A DNA stretch of 64,000 nucleotides from UMGS1601 sp900553335 (GCA_937920725.1 CALEUW010000024.1:62001-126000); one strand, 5' to 3'. Shown: positions 1 through 8,745, counted from the first letter of the stretch. Translations and numbers: made by a program. The notes: generated from the letters alone by a model not told the origin.

Positions 1-114
1 GTGCTGAAGAATGCCGTAAGATCTCATTTAAAGAATCATAAACAGATCAAGACTTATAGAAGGGGTTTGTACGGAGAAGGTGAAGATGGCGTTACAGTGG
101 CGGAGTTAAGATAG
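1..114 (+). CDS. C-terminal fragment of an unidentified protein
   Basis: Frame 1 is open from the window edge to a TAG stop, giving a 37-residue basic tail that ends in GEDGVTVAELR. The start lies outside the window. I do not recognise the family. The composition (many K/R, few hydrophobics) would suit the last helix and tail of a cytoplasmic protein, but a chance open frame cannot be excluded at this length. A hairpin that could end its transcript lies about 160 bases downstream. Confidence 0.35.
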   Translation: MLKNAVRSHLKNHKQIKTYRRGLYGEGEDGVTVAELR

Positions 115-272
115 GGAGATGACCAATATAGCTCTTTGTTTTAATAACATTCAAACTGAGGGCAAAGCATGTAATCCTCTTAATTCGAAAAATTTATTTT
201 TTGTATATAAATATAAAAGATGTTTTTCAAATTGGGATTATGTCAATTATATTATGATAATATGTAAGTTTT

Positions 273-304
273 AAGCTGTGCAGGTATTTTTACTTGTGCA
301 GCTT
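273..304 (+). terminator. Hairpin in the 115-414 gene-free stretch, possible terminator
   Basis: Two 14-base arms (aagctgtgcaggta and tacttgtgcagctt) pair along their full length as RNA with three G-U pairs around a TTTT loop, followed by a T-rich run. It probably ends the transcript entering from the left edge. Between 115 and 272 I see only AT-rich sequence without a convincing gene or known RNA motif. Confidence 0.5.
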
Positions 305-328
305 TTAAATTTTAAGGGGCAATAGGGG

Positions 329-357
329 TTGACAAATAAAAAGCATTGCTGTATAAT
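329..357 (+). promoter_or_regulatory. Consensus sigma-A promoter of the xerC-like gene
   Basis: TTGACA at 329-334 and TATAAT at 352-357 are separated by 17 bases, a perfect match to the housekeeping consensus. Transcription should begin near 364, so the inverted repeat at 367-398 falls at the very start of the transcript. Confidence 0.85.
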
Positions 358-366
358 CTATATATC

Positions 367-398
367 GACATTCACTAAATAAGAATTTAGTGAATGTC
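367..398. repeat. Perfect 14-bp inverted repeat at the xerC transcription start
   Basis: gacattcactaaat (367-380) and its exact reverse complement (385-398) flank the four bases AAGA. The element ends two bases before the ribosome binding site (GGAGGAG, 401-407). It could be an operator overlapping +1 or a 5' RNA hairpin controlling stability or translation. The sequence alone does not decide. Confidence 0.8.
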
Positions 399-414
399 AG
401 GGAGGAGAATTAAT

Positions 415-1401
415 ATGAAAGCCGAATATATGGATGATTGTCCGGAATATGTCAGAGATTTCCTTTTAAACTTAAAGCTTATACGAGATCGTGCTGATCG
501 AACGGAAGAAGCATATTATATTGACATTCGTACATTTTTGCGTTATTTAAAAATAAAAAACAAATTAGTTGATCCCAATACTTCGTTTAGTTCTATCACC
601 ATAAAAGATGTTCCTTTTTCATATCTTGAAAAGTTTACGCTTTTTGATGCTTATGAGTATATGAATTATTTAAAAGAGTCCCGTGATAATTCTACTGCAA
701 CCAGAGCCAGAAAAACGTCAGCATTAAAACAGCTGTTTTCGTATCTTCATAATAAAGCAAAGCTGCTGGAAAAAAATCCTCTTGATGATTTAGAGCTTCC
801 AAGAATAAAAAATAAGCTGCCCAAATACTTGTCACTTGAACAATCAATTGAGCTTTTAAAAAATATTGATTCTAAGCATAAATCCCGTGATTATTGTATA
901 ATTTGTCTGTTTTTAAACTGCGGTATGCGTTTAAGCGAGCTTGTGGGACTGAATATAGCCGATTACAGCAAAGAAAGCCGAACGCTTAGGCTATTCGGTA
1001 AAGGCTCAAAAGAAAGAATCGTTTATTTGAATGATTCGTGTATTGAAGCGGTTGAAGCGTATTTAAAGGAACGTCCTAAAAATGCTAAAGATAAAGATGC
1101 TTTATTTATTTCAAGACAGTTAAATAGAATTAACAAAAGACGTGTACAGGCTATTGTTGAAGAAATGCTAAAAAAAGCAGGTCTTTCAAATTTAGGAGTC
1201 ACAACGCATAAGCTCCGTCACACAGCTGCAACGCTTATGTATCAGCATGGTGGTGTCGATCCGCTTGTTTTAAAAGAAGTCTTAGGTCATAAGAGCATAG
1301 CAACAACTGAGATTTACACGCATTTGTCGAATGAAAATCTCAAAAGAGCTGCTGAAGCAAGTCCGCTTGCAAATGAAAATCCTCAAAAAGACAAGAAATA
1401 A
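415..1401 (+). CDS. xerC: Tyrosine recombinase, XerC/XerD type
   Basis: This 328-residue protein has an N-terminal SAM-like core-binding domain (about 1-120) and a C-terminal tyrosine recombinase domain. The full catalytic set is visible: Arg172 (CGMRLSEL), Lys196 (GKGSKER), His265 and Arg268 (HKLRHT), His292 (LGHKS) and nucleophile Tyr301. Size and lack of extra domains suit a chromosomal Xer protein that resolves chromosome dimers rather than a phage integrase, and no att site or phage gene is nearby. An in-frame ATG at 394 exists, but GGAGGAG at 401-407 places the start at 415. It stands alone, with its own promoter and a terminator just after the stop. Whether it acts as XerC, XerD or a single-Xer enzyme cannot be told here. 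Confidence 0.9.
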   Translation: MKAEYMDDCPEYVRDFLLNLKLIRDRADRTEEAYYIDIRTFLRYLKIKNKLVDPNTSFSSITIKDVPFSYLEKFTLFDAYEYMNYLKESRDNSTATRARKTSALKQLFSYLHNKAKLLEKNPLDDLELPRIKNKLPKYLSLEQSIELLKNIDSKHKSRDYCIICLFLNCGMRLSELVGLNIADYSKESRTLRLFGKGSKERIVYLNDSCIEAVEAYLKERPKNAKDKDALFISRQLNRINKRRVQAIVEEMLKKAGLSNLGVTTHKLRHTAATLMYQHGGVDPLVLKEVLGHKSIATTEIYTHLSNENLKRAAEASPLANENPQKDKK

Positions 1402-1402
1402 A

Positions 1403-1443
1403 AATAATCCTTATGCGATATAAAAACTCGCATGAGGATTATT
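1403..1443. terminator. Bidirectional terminator between converging genes
   Basis: A 16-bp stem (arms 1403-1418 and 1428-1443, one G-U pair) with a 9-base loop is flanked by A-rich and T-rich runs on both sides. It serves the recombinase on the plus strand and the long thyX-to-nitrilase operon on the minus strand. Confidence 0.85.
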
Positions 1444-1447
1444 TATT

Positions 1448-2326
1448 TTACTTTCTATAATCACTTCTTATAAAAGGTTCATTTATATTTTCATCGATCA
1501 GCAACTTGTATTTTTGTGGGTGCCTGTATGCGTTGCCATGAACTTCATTTTTTCGGTATTCTCGGATTTTATCAATAGGAAAGTCGGCGATATATATCCC
1601 CTCTTCCTCCCCTGCTTCAATGATTTCAGTATCTCTTGAATCTTCTATATCAGGTAAATATGCCATTCCGTCAAATGCTGATGAGTGACCGTTGCAGTCG
1701 GGTTTTCCTTTTGGATAGTTTACGGTCGCTATTCCTACCATGTTTTCATATGATCTTGCTCTAAGCTGCGAAAGACGATTTATTTCCATTGGGCAAGCAT
1801 TTGGAACTAATATAATTTCAGCGCCCTTGAGCATTAAAATTCTTGCGCTTTCAGGAAACTCTCTGTCATAACAAATCATTGCTCCGACTTTGACTTTGCC
1901 TATTTTCGTATCTAAATCTGCGACATAAAAATCATCGCCAGGAATTAAAACTCTTTCATCTCCGAAGTCGCAGGTGTGCACTTTTGCATAAGTAAGAGCT
2001 AATTTGCCGAATCTGTCGAAAAGACACATTGTATTTCTGACGCCTGTCCCGTGCTTTTCAAGAAACGTTATGCCTATTGCCATTTCAAGTTCTTTTGCAA
2101 GGGATTGAAATGAGCGTATAAAGCCGCTGTCGATGCTTAAGCTTAAGTCGCTGAGTTTTTGATGATCTTGAGGAATATTATAACCGCAAGACCACATTTC
2201 AGGAAAAAGTGCAATATCAGCGCCAAGTTTTTTTGCTTCTTTGCAGCTGTAAATGCCTTTTTCAAGATTCATGCTTATATTTTCTTCCGGAAGGATCTGA
2301 AGAAGTGCGACTTTTAAACTGTTCAT
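1448..2326 (-). CDS. Carbon-nitrogen hydrolase (nitrilase superfamily)
   Basis: This 292-residue single-domain cytoplasmic enzyme belongs to the nitrilase superfamily, which hydrolyses amides, carbamoyl groups or nitriles. The Glu-Lys-Cys triad is clear: Glu43 in ALFPEMW, Lys115 in YAKVH and Cys152 in ICYDREFPES. The overall form resembles the N-carbamoylputrescine amidase/omega-amidase branch, but the substrate cannot be fixed from sequence. It is the last gene of the leftward operon, 49 bases after trhP, and is followed by the shared terminator. The start is an ATG with AAAGGA upstream. Confidence 0.8.
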   Translation of the reverse strand: MNSLKVALLQILPEENISMNLEKGIYSCKEAKKLGADIALFPEMWSCGYNIPQDHQKLSDLSLSIDSGFIRSFQSLAKELEMAIGITFLEKHGTGVRNTMCLFDRFGKLALTYAKVHTCDFGDERVLIPGDDFYVADLDTKIGKVKVGAMICYDREFPESARILMLKGAEIILVPNACPMEINRLSQLRARSYENMVGIATVNYPKGKPDCNGHSSAFDGMAYLPDIEDSRDTEIIEAGEEEGIYIADFPIDKIREYRKNEVHGNAYRHPQKYKLLIDENINEPFIRSDYRK

Positions 2327-2375
2327 AAATCTATTCCTTTTTCTGTTTTACTTTTTGTAAATGGTGATAAAGAGA

Positions 2376-3611
2376 TTATTTTTTCATTCTGATAATAGAG
2401 TTTTTCTCAAAACTTTTTTCACAATCAATTGAAAACTTCATGGTAGCATGATTTGCAGTTTCTATTTCTTCTCCGTTTTCATCATAAAGCTTGTCAGCTA
2501 TAATCACAACGGGTTCTCTGCCGGGAGATAAAATCTCAAGCTCTTCTCCCCTGTTAAACTTATTTCTCTGAGTTCCGTACAACTTGCCGTCCTTACATTC
2601 ATCAACTACTGCAACAACATCGTACTCTCTGATATAACCGTTATCTCCGTAATACTGATATTCACCTTCAGGATCGTTTGGATGACCAAAGAAAAATCCC
2701 GTACAATATGCTCGGTGACTTACCTTAAATACTTCGTCAAATATCCACTTTGGGCAGCCTTCCATTGTCTTATGCTCAAGATAATAGTCTACAGCCATTC
2801 TGTAAGCGTTTGTTATAACAGAAACATAGTAAGATGATTTTGCTCTGCCCTCAATTTTAAGGCTGTAAACTCCTGCTTCTGCCAACCTATCAATATATTC
2901 GATTAGGCACATATCCTTTGCGTTTAGTATATATGTGCCTTTGCTGTCTTCGTATATTGGGAAAAACTGTCCGTCACGCTTTTCTTCCATGAGATGATAA
3001 CCCCATCTGCAAGGCTGAGCGCACTCTCCCCTATTTGCATCACGATTTACAAGATACTGCGACAACAGACATCTGCCCGAAAAGCTTACACACATTGCAC
3101 CGTGTACAAAACACTCTATGTCCAGATCTTTAGGAGTTTTAGCCCTGATTTCAGCTATTTCATCAACATTCAGTTCACGGGCAAGCACAACACGCTTAGC
3201 TCCCATATTGTAAAATTCATTAGCCGTAACATAGTTTACAATACCCGCTTGTGTAGAAATGTGAATTTCCATATTCGGTGCATATTTTTTCACGAGCGAG
3301 AGCAAACCTATATCGTTTACTATAACTGCGTCAACGCCCACGTCTGTAGCTGTTTTTATAAATTCCTCAAAGTGTATAACTTCGTTGTTTCTGGGTAATG
3401 TATTGCAGGTTAGGTAAACCTTAACGCCCTTTTTATGAGAGCGATCTACTGCATTTTTTAACTCATCGCTCGAAAAATTGGCCGGACCTGCTCTCATTCC
3501 AAACATTTGCCCGCCCAAATATACAGCGTCTGCTCCAAAATCAAGAGCAGCGCCGAGTCGCTCTTGATCACCGACCGGCGCTAATACTTCTAATTGTTTT
3601 TTGTTATTCAA
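2376..3611 (-). CDS. trhP: U32-family tRNA hydroxylation protein TrhP-like
   Basis: This protein of 411 residues is of the former 'peptidase U32' family, now linked to prephenate-dependent 5-hydroxyuridine formation at tRNA position 34 (TrhP; YrrN/YrrO in Bacillus). The U32 signature lies at about 166-184 with Cys174 and Cys181, followed by Cys197, which are the positions used for an iron-sulfur cluster in the family. The start is TTG at 3611, eight bases after AAGGAG, which overlaps the mltG stop region. Its place directly after mltG mirrors the Bacillus yrrL-yrrM-yrrN-yrrO order, although only one U32 gene is present and no yrrM-like methyltransferase. It sits in the thyX operon. Confidence 0.85.
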   Translation of the reverse strand: MNNKKQLEVLAPVGDQERLGAALDFGADAVYLGGQMFGMRAGPANFSSDELKNAVDRSHKKGVKVYLTCNTLPRNNEVIHFEEFIKTATDVGVDAVIVNDIGLLSLVKKYAPNMEIHISTQAGIVNYVTANEFYNMGAKRVVLARELNVDEIAEIRAKTPKDLDIECFVHGAMCVSFSGRCLLSQYLVNRDANRGECAQPCRWGYHLMEEKRDGQFFPIYEDSKGTYILNAKDMCLIEYIDRLAEAGVYSLKIEGRAKSSYYVSVITNAYRMAVDYYLEHKTMEGCPKWIFDEVFKVSHRAYCTGFFFGHPNDPEGEYQYYGDNGYIREYDVVAVVDECKDGKLYGTQRNKFNRGEELEILSPGREPVVIIADKLYDENGEEIETANHATMKFSIDCEKSFEKNSIIRMKK

Positions 3612-3623
3612 TATAGTAACTCC

Positions 3624-5225
3624 TTAATTTATTCCTGCCTTAACAAGGTTATTGTTATGCTCTGAAAGCGTCTTGGCATAATAACCTTTCTTTGTAGTAA
3701 TGTCATGGCAGAAATAGAAATAATCTGTATTCTCAGGATATAATACTGCATTTATAGCATCGATTCCCGGATTACATATAGGTCCTACAGGAAGTCCCTC
3801 ACGTTCGTAGGTATCATATTTATCCTTGAATGCGTTCATTTCGGCGGTAGTGTAATTCTGAAGTTCAGAAGCGGCAGAGGTAATTGTTTGCGAATAGTAG
3901 TTTGAAGTTGGGTCAGACTGAAGTCTTGCGATATACTCATCAAATCTGTTGTAAGGTCCATCATTCAAACGATTTGAGAAAATAGATGCAATTATAGGCA
4001 TTTCCTCAACAGTTGCAGATTCAAGTTGAACGATAGACGCTATGGTGATTACCTCATCTATTGTATAATTAAGCTCTTCTGCACGAGCTTTCATATCGTC
4101 TGTGAATTTAGTATCAAAAACGCTTCTCAATGTGCTGATAATTGTTTCGTTATCAGAATCAATGTAAAACTGATATGTGTCGGGATAAAAATATCCCTCC
4201 ATAGCAAAAAACTTCTCGCTGCTTGAATCTATAATATCTTCATAATCATAGCCAAGCTTTAAAGAGTTGAAATCGTAAATAAATCCTGTAACGCTTGAAA
4301 TTACGCCCTTATCCTTAAGCATTTTTGCTGCTTCGTAAAGAGTTGTACCCTCAGGAAAAGTGATATCAACAGTTTCAAAGGACTGTCTGGAAGTCATCAA
4401 TGCATTTATCTTGTCGTTATAGCTCATAGAAGGCTGCAGCTCAATATCACCTGCAACTATTTTATCTTCAGCATTTTTTACGTTAACACAAAGCTTAAAC
4501 AAAAATTTGCTGTTTATGATTCCTTTATTATAAAGAGCGTCAGCAATATCGTCAATACTGTATGACTCTTCTATATTTAGTTTTATAGTTGACGTGCTTT
4601 TTCCTATACCTAAAAATTCAAGACCGACAGTAATACCTGTAAAAGCAATAACTGTGGAAATAGTGAGTATGATTATCGTCAGTATTATTCCTGAAAAAAT
4701 AGAACTGTTGACTTTTTTATTCTTGGATTTTTTCTTGTGCTTTGAAGAAGCATGCTTTGATTCTACTTGAACAGTTTTTTGAGATTTGGAAAGATTTCTA
4801 TTTTTGTCTTTAACAGCTTTTTCAACCGGTTTTTCAGATAAATTTATTTTTGAAATCTCAGCTTTTTTATCTTCATTTTTTCTATTGCCGATAGTATTAA
4901 TATTATCATCCGTAGCAGACTTTGCATCAGAAGTGTTTACTTCACGGTCTGTATTTTTTTTCTCAGATGACAAATCATTATTAAGCATTATATTGAGGTC
5001 ATTGTCACTGTTTTTATTTTCTTTGGCAAAGTGATCCTGAGATTTCGATTCAGCATCATCGTTATGACTGTAATTATTAAGAAAGGATCGTGAATCCTTG
5101 TCATACATCAAAGCGTTCAGAGCATCATTTGCTGAGGAATTGGTTGAGATAAGCTCCTTTATACCATCATCGGATATCTCTTTGCCGATCAAGGCGTCTA
5201 ATTCCTTATCTTTGTTATTCTCCAT
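3624..5225 (-). CDS. mltG: Endolytic murein transglycosylase MltG (YceG-like)
   Basis: MltG cleaves nascent peptidoglycan strands at the outer membrane face and sets glycan length. The protein has 533 residues: a long charged N-terminal region (1-175) rich in Asn, Asp, Lys and Ser, one membrane helix (about 177-198), then an extracellular LysM-like part and the YceG catalytic domain (about 280-533). The catalytic Glu402 sits in ASIVQLES, matching the conserved glutamate of the family motif. The 175-residue cytoplasmic tail is longer than in E. coli MltG and ends in a Lys-rich stretch next to the membrane. It lies between the MTHFS gene and trhP, an order close to Bacillus yrrL-yrrO. Confidence 0.9.
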   Translation of the reverse strand: MENNKDKELDALIGKEISDDGIKELISTNSSANDALNALMYDKDSRSFLNNYSHNDDAESKSQDHFAKENKNSDNDLNIMLNNDLSSEKKNTDREVNTSDAKSATDDNINTIGNRKNEDKKAEISKINLSEKPVEKAVKDKNRNLSKSQKTVQVESKHASSKHKKKSKNKKVNSSIFSGIILTIIILTISTVIAFTGITVGLEFLGIGKSTSTIKLNIEESYSIDDIADALYNKGIINSKFLFKLCVNVKNAEDKIVAGDIELQPSMSYNDKINALMTSRQSFETVDITFPEGTTLYEAAKMLKDKGVISSVTGFIYDFNSLKLGYDYEDIIDSSSEKFFAMEGYFYPDTYQFYIDSDNETIISTLRSVFDTKFTDDMKARAEELNYTIDEVITIASIVQLESATVEEMPIIASIFSNRLNDGPYNRFDEYIARLQSDPTSNYYSQTITSAASELQNYTTAEMNAFKDKYDTYEREGLPVGPICNPGIDAINAVLYPENTDYFYFCHDITTKKGYYAKTLSEHNNNLVKAGIN

Positions 5226-5229
5226 TAAA

Positions 5230-5796
5230 TTATCCGTCCTCTCTGTAAATTTTTTTATCAGTTATAACCTTGTCCATTTTTATATCAGTTGAAAAAACAG
5301 GCAGCATGTTTACTACAAAATCGTTCATTGCAACACCGATAGTATTGCCTTGAAAACGACATAAAAATCTATCATAATAGCCTTTTCCGTACCCAAGCCG
5401 ATATCCTTTTTTATCAAAACAAACTCCCGGAACAATGCATAGCGAATCGGTTGAACTTATATATTCATCATTGCATGAGTCAGGCTCGCGTATTCCGTAC
5501 ATACCTGTCTTTAACTCGTCAAAAGAAGTAACTTTATAAAACTTCATTTCAAAGTTTTTGCAGCATTTTGGAAAATACACATTTTTATTGCAATCTAGAG
5601 CATAGTTTAAGAATTTATATGTAATGACCTCACTCTTGTAAGATGAATAAAGCAATATATTACGGCAATTGCAAAATTCGTATGTTTTTGAAACTGTATT
5701 AAATATAATATCGCTTGCTTGTTCGATTTCGCTTCTTAGAAGATTATTTCTTTTTAAAAGAAAATCGTGCCTCAACGAATTTTTGTCTATTTGCAT
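5230..5796 (-). CDS. 5-formyltetrahydrofolate cyclo-ligase
   Basis: This 188-residue enzyme converts 5-formyl-THF to 5,10-methenyl-THF with ATP, returning folate to the active one-carbon pool. The family signature is present in the C-terminal third (about 123-145): PGVCFD, then GYRLGYGKGYYDRF, which binds ATP and phosphate. The N-terminal helix carries the usual basic residues. It overlaps the upstream DJ-1/PfpI gene by ten bases, so the two are probably translationally coupled. Its presence in an operon headed by thyX, which uses methylene-THF, makes metabolic sense. Confidence 0.9.
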   Translation of the reverse strand: MQIDKNSLRHDFLLKRNNLLRSEIEQASDIIFNTVSKTYEFCNCRNILLYSSYKSEVITYKFLNYALDCNKNVYFPKCCKNFEMKFYKVTSFDELKTGMYGIREPDSCNDEYISSTDSLCIVPGVCFDKKGYRLGYGKGYYDRFLCRFQGNTIGVAMNDFVVNMLPVFSTDIKMDKVITDKKIYREDG

Positions 5797-6329
5797 TGAA
5801 GAGAAGCCTCTAAAGCATCTGCTTTCTCCTTACCTAGTAAAAGAGAAACCAACATAAGTCCGAATTTAACAGCAGCTCCTGCTCCTTTTGCGGTAGTAAT
5901 TTTTCCATCATTCACCACTAATTCGTCAGTCACTATTGCACCACTAAGTTCTTTCTCAAATCCCGGAAAACAGGTTGCCTTCTTTCCGTCTAAAAGTCCC
6001 TTATGCCCTAAGATGGACGGAGCAGCACAAATTGCTGAAATATAGATATTGTTTTTGACGCAATAATCAATAAAAGACAAAACTTTTTCGTTTGATTCAA
6101 GATTAAGCGTTCCCGGCATACCTCCCGGAAGCACTATCATATCAATGCTTTCATCAGGCTCGATCTCGTTTATATCAAGGTCAGTTATAACTGGAATAGC
6201 GTGTGAACCTCTGATAATACTGGAATTTATTCCTACGGTTTTGACATCTACTCCACATCTTCTCAGTAGATCAACCGGCGCTAACGCCTCAACTTCTTCA
6301 AATCCTTCAGCTAAAAAAACATAAACCAA
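5787..6329 (-). CDS. DJ-1/PfpI family protein
   Basis: This is a class I glutamine-amidotransferase-like protein of about 180 residues. Counting from a GTG at 6338, the nucleophile is Cys104 in the elbow AICAAPS, and the acid is Glu17 in AEGFEEVEAL, the arrangement of human DJ-1 and bacterial YajL-type proteins. I prefer TTG at 6329 as start, because GAGGTG lies six bases upstream and the product then begins MVYVFLAEGFEE, as in relatives; the GTG at 6338 lies inside that ribosome site. The family is tied to oxidative-stress defence and glyoxal chemistry, but the role here is open. Confidence 0.85.
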   Translation of the reverse strand: MVYVFLAEGFEEVEALAPVDLLRRCGVDVKTVGINSSIIRGSHAIPVITDLDINEIEPDESIDMIVLPGGMPGTLNLESNEKVLSFIDYCVKNNIYISAICAAPSILGHKGLLDGKKATCFPGFEKELSGAIVTDELVVNDGKITTAKGAGAAVKFGLMLVSLLLGKEKADALEASLQCK

Positions 6330-6345
6330 GTCAGTCACCTCATAT

Positions 6346-7233
6346 TTATTTAAAAATTACGGTATTCTTTTCATACATAAAAGCAGGGTAATAAGAGCTT
6401 TTAGATTTTCTAAGACCTTCAATTCCCAAGTCCTCTTCCCTGTTGATATATAAACAGGTCGATGCATAGGATTTTGCAAATTCGTTGCAAAGACAAGGAT
6501 AAGCGCCGTTTATATCTCCTAACGCTTTTTCGATATGCACCACAAACGTATCTGAATTAAGCTTTTCTCCGATCGTAAAGCCGACCATTTTATCGTTTTG
6601 ATACAAAACTCCTCCGCATAGATTTAATTCCTTAAAGTTTGTTAAAAACGTATTTATTGCATATTGTTCTACAACGGCAGAATGCTCATCGTATTTATTT
6701 GAATCATTAAAGCTTGTTGCGGAGAATTCAAAGCATTCGTTAATTTTGCTTTCATCAATTGAAACAAATTTCCAGTCGTTGTCTTTAAAGCGCTTTATGT
6801 GATTGCGTTTACCGTGATACTTTTTACCTTTAAGGTTTATAAGGTCGCTTGTATTATAAATATAATCATAAGAATCTCTATTAGGGATAACAATAAGCTT
6901 GTCCTCGCCATAAATATTAGTGAGGATTTTTAGCATATCTTTGTTTACACTATTTAGTTTAAATCTCTTGTCAATGCTATTTGCATAGTCGGTCATTTTA
7001 TTAAATAAATCCTGATAATCGCCCTTGCCTGCTGGAAACGTTAGATTAAAAAAACTGTCATCAAAGCTTGCACTTAAATAAAAATCCTTGTATCTTGAAA
7101 TTTTTGTATCACTCAAACGACACCATGCAAGGTTGTTTGCAAACGAATACTCGCACCCTCTAAAGTCTGATTCTTTAAGCGCTTTATCAATCCAATTTTT
7201 ATCGCTAAGTTTTATTTGCCTAAATTCAAACAT
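6346..7233 (-). CDS. DUF2156 protein (phosphatidylglycerol lysyltransferase C-domain-like)
   Basis: About 295 residues with the double GNAT-like fold of the DUF2156/LPG-synthase C-terminal domain, which in MprF moves an amino acid from aminoacyl-tRNA to lipid. Diagnostic pieces are the N-terminal SFANNLAW region and the GFTIGEKLN and AYPCLCNEFA segments. There is no membrane flippase part, so this is a stand-alone soluble version whose acceptor is unknown. An upstream GTG at 7251 overlaps the tmk stop, but the ATG at 7233 has GGTGAT placed just before it, so I start there. It lies between tmk and the DJ-1 gene. Confidence 0.8.
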   Translation of the reverse strand: MFEFRQIKLSDKNWIDKALKESDFRGCEYSFANNLAWCRLSDTKISRYKDFYLSASFDDSFFNLTFPAGKGDYQDLFNKMTDYANSIDKRFKLNSVNKDMLKILTNIYGEDKLIVIPNRDSYDYIYNTSDLINLKGKKYHGKRNHIKRFKDNDWKFVSIDESKINECFEFSATSFNDSNKYDEHSAVVEQYAINTFLTNFKELNLCGGVLYQNDKMVGFTIGEKLNSDTFVVHIEKALGDINGAYPCLCNEFAKSYASTCLYINREEDLGIEGLRKSKSSYYPAFMYEKNTVIFK

Positions 7234-7247
7234 TAAATCACCATATA

Positions 7248-7910
7248 TCACAACAAATTAATAATTTTCATAATCTTATCTGTTATTATTTCCATAGGAA
7301 GCGGATTTTCTCCGTTGGAACAGTTAATAATATTCCAATTAAACTTCTCAGCTGTGTAAAGAGCTGCCTCACGGCATTTTTCAAGAAATTCAACATTTAT
7401 TTCATGAATGTCTTTTTTATCCTCATCGCCGTTATACCTGTTACTCAAAAGCTTTTGTGAAACGGATATAGGCATGTCGAGAAAAATAACACTATCAGGT
7501 CTTGGCAGTCCAAGCTTGTCATACTCATATTCAAAAAGCCAGTCAAGGTATTTATCCCACTCGCTTTTTTCACATTTTACCATTTGATATATAGCATTTG
7601 ACGTAACATATCTGCTTGCCAGAATTAAATCTCCCAAATTGTATTCCTTTTCCCAATAAAGCTTAAAGCTTGCATATCTGTCAACAGCATAAAAGCTTGA
7701 TGCCGCATAAGCATTTACATCAGCTGCATTTTTTGAAAACTCTCCGCTAAGATACATTTTTACAAGTGCAGAGGAAGGATTATCGTAATCCGGGAAGCTA
7801 ATTGATTTGTGCGGTATATTTAGATCTGACAACAGCTTATCAATAATTTCAAACTGTGTTGATTTTCCGCTTCCGTCGAGTCCTTCAATTACTACTATTT
7901 TACCGGACAT
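7248..7910 (-). CDS. tmk: Thymidylate kinase
   Basis: This 220-residue P-loop kinase phosphorylates dTMP to dTDP. The Walker A loop GLDGSGKS is at 10-17; a DRY segment in the dTMP-binding region and SRYVTSNAIYQ follow. The lid (about residues 157-168) is charged and somewhat longer than in E. coli. It follows thyX by one base, so the enzymes making and phosphorylating dTMP are made together. The ATG has AAGGAG ten bases upstream, inside the thyX tail. Confidence 0.92.
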   Translation of the reverse strand: MSGKIVVIEGLDGSGKSTQFEIIDKLLSDLNIPHKSISFPDYDNPSSALVKMYLSGEFSKNAADVNAYAASSFYAVDRYASFKLYWEKEYNLGDLILASRYVTSNAIYQMVKCEKSEWDKYLDWLFEYEYDKLGLPRPDSVIFLDMPISVSQKLLSNRYNGDEDKKDIHEINVEFLEKCREAALYTAEKFNWNIINCSNGENPLPMEIITDKIMKIINLL

Positions 7911-7911
7911 A

Positions 7912-8676
7912 TTACTTTAGCTCCTTATAAGATTTAATAACCTCTCCGGCTTTTCCGCAGGTCATTTTTCCCTCGGGGCATCTTCCGTTCATAACGCATG
8001 ACGGTCCTGCATTTTTAAATAAATGAGGAGCAACGCCTTTACAAAGCTTAAGCATTTCATCAGCAACAGCTTTGATCTCCCATTGTGCACGGTTACAGCA
8101 GCGATGCTTAAAGAAATTAAACAGACTTCTAACATTCATAGTTACAACTATCTTTGTTTCACAAGCGTTTGGAAGGACAAACCTTGCATCCTCATATGCC
8201 ATTTTTCTTGCTTTCTTTATAGCTTCTGCTTCACCAAAGCCGTCCAAAACAAGTATTTTAGTATGCTCTTTAGTCAATATATCCGCAATCCTCTTGTAGC
8301 TTTCAAGAAGATTTTGCATTTGAGTATCGAACGCTTCTTTAGCTTCTCCTACTGCTTCTATCGCAGGCGGAGTTATAAATTCAAAACCATCCTCATTCAC
8401 ATATCTTTGACTTTTTTGAGAATATGAAGCTATTCTGTGCCTAACAAGCTGATGTGAGCAGGCACGGGAAATCCCTTCAATTCCAAATGTAAAAGAAACA
8501 TGTTCCATTGGGCTTTCGTGACCTATGGACGCCAGCATATTTATAAAGCTTTCGGTTTTCTCCTGGGTAAGCCCATCCATAAGTGAGCCTATGTCGCTGC
8601 TTGAGTAACAAAGCTTAGCGGCAGTTGCAATTGTTTTTTCAGGCTCTGGTGTATGTGCTAAAAGCGTTACCTGCAT
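7912..8676 (-). CDS. thyX: Flavin-dependent thymidylate synthase
   Basis: ThyX makes dTMP from dUMP using methylene-THF, FAD and NADPH, and releases THF. The 254-residue protein carries the diagnostic RHRX7S motif at 79-89 (Arg79-His80-Arg81 ... Ser89) and the GHESPMEH segment at 52-59. No thyA or folA is seen in the window, consistent with a ThyX-dependent organism. It heads the leftward operon running to 1448 and has a good promoter at 8717-8745. Confidence 0.93.
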   Translation of the reverse strand: MQVTLLAHTPEPEKTIATAAKLCYSSSDIGSLMDGLTQEKTESFINMLASIGHESPMEHVSFTFGIEGISRACSHQLVRHRIASYSQKSQRYVNEDGFEFITPPAIEAVGEAKEAFDTQMQNLLESYKRIADILTKEHTKILVLDGFGEAEAIKKARKMAYEDARFVLPNACETKIVVTMNVRSLFNFFKHRCCNRAQWEIKAVADEMLKLCKGVAPHLFKNAGPSCVMNGRCPEGKMTCGKAGEVIKSYKELK

Positions 8677-8716
8677 TTTATATCAGTCCTTTCTAAGACA
8701 TAATAATATTTATTTT

Positions 8717-8745
8717 AGTATATCATCTTTTATAAAAAAAGTCAA
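8717..8745 (-). promoter_or_regulatory. Promoter of the thyX operon
   Basis: On the minus strand TTGACT (8740-8745) and TATACT (8717-8722) are 17 bases apart. This is the only strong promoter I see for the eight genes between 8.7 and 1.4 kb. Confidence 0.75.

Noticed and set aside
367..398. dif site next to xerC
   Set aside because: The element is a perfect palindrome with a 4-base centre and does not resemble the asymmetric 28-bp dif consensus with its 6-base centre.
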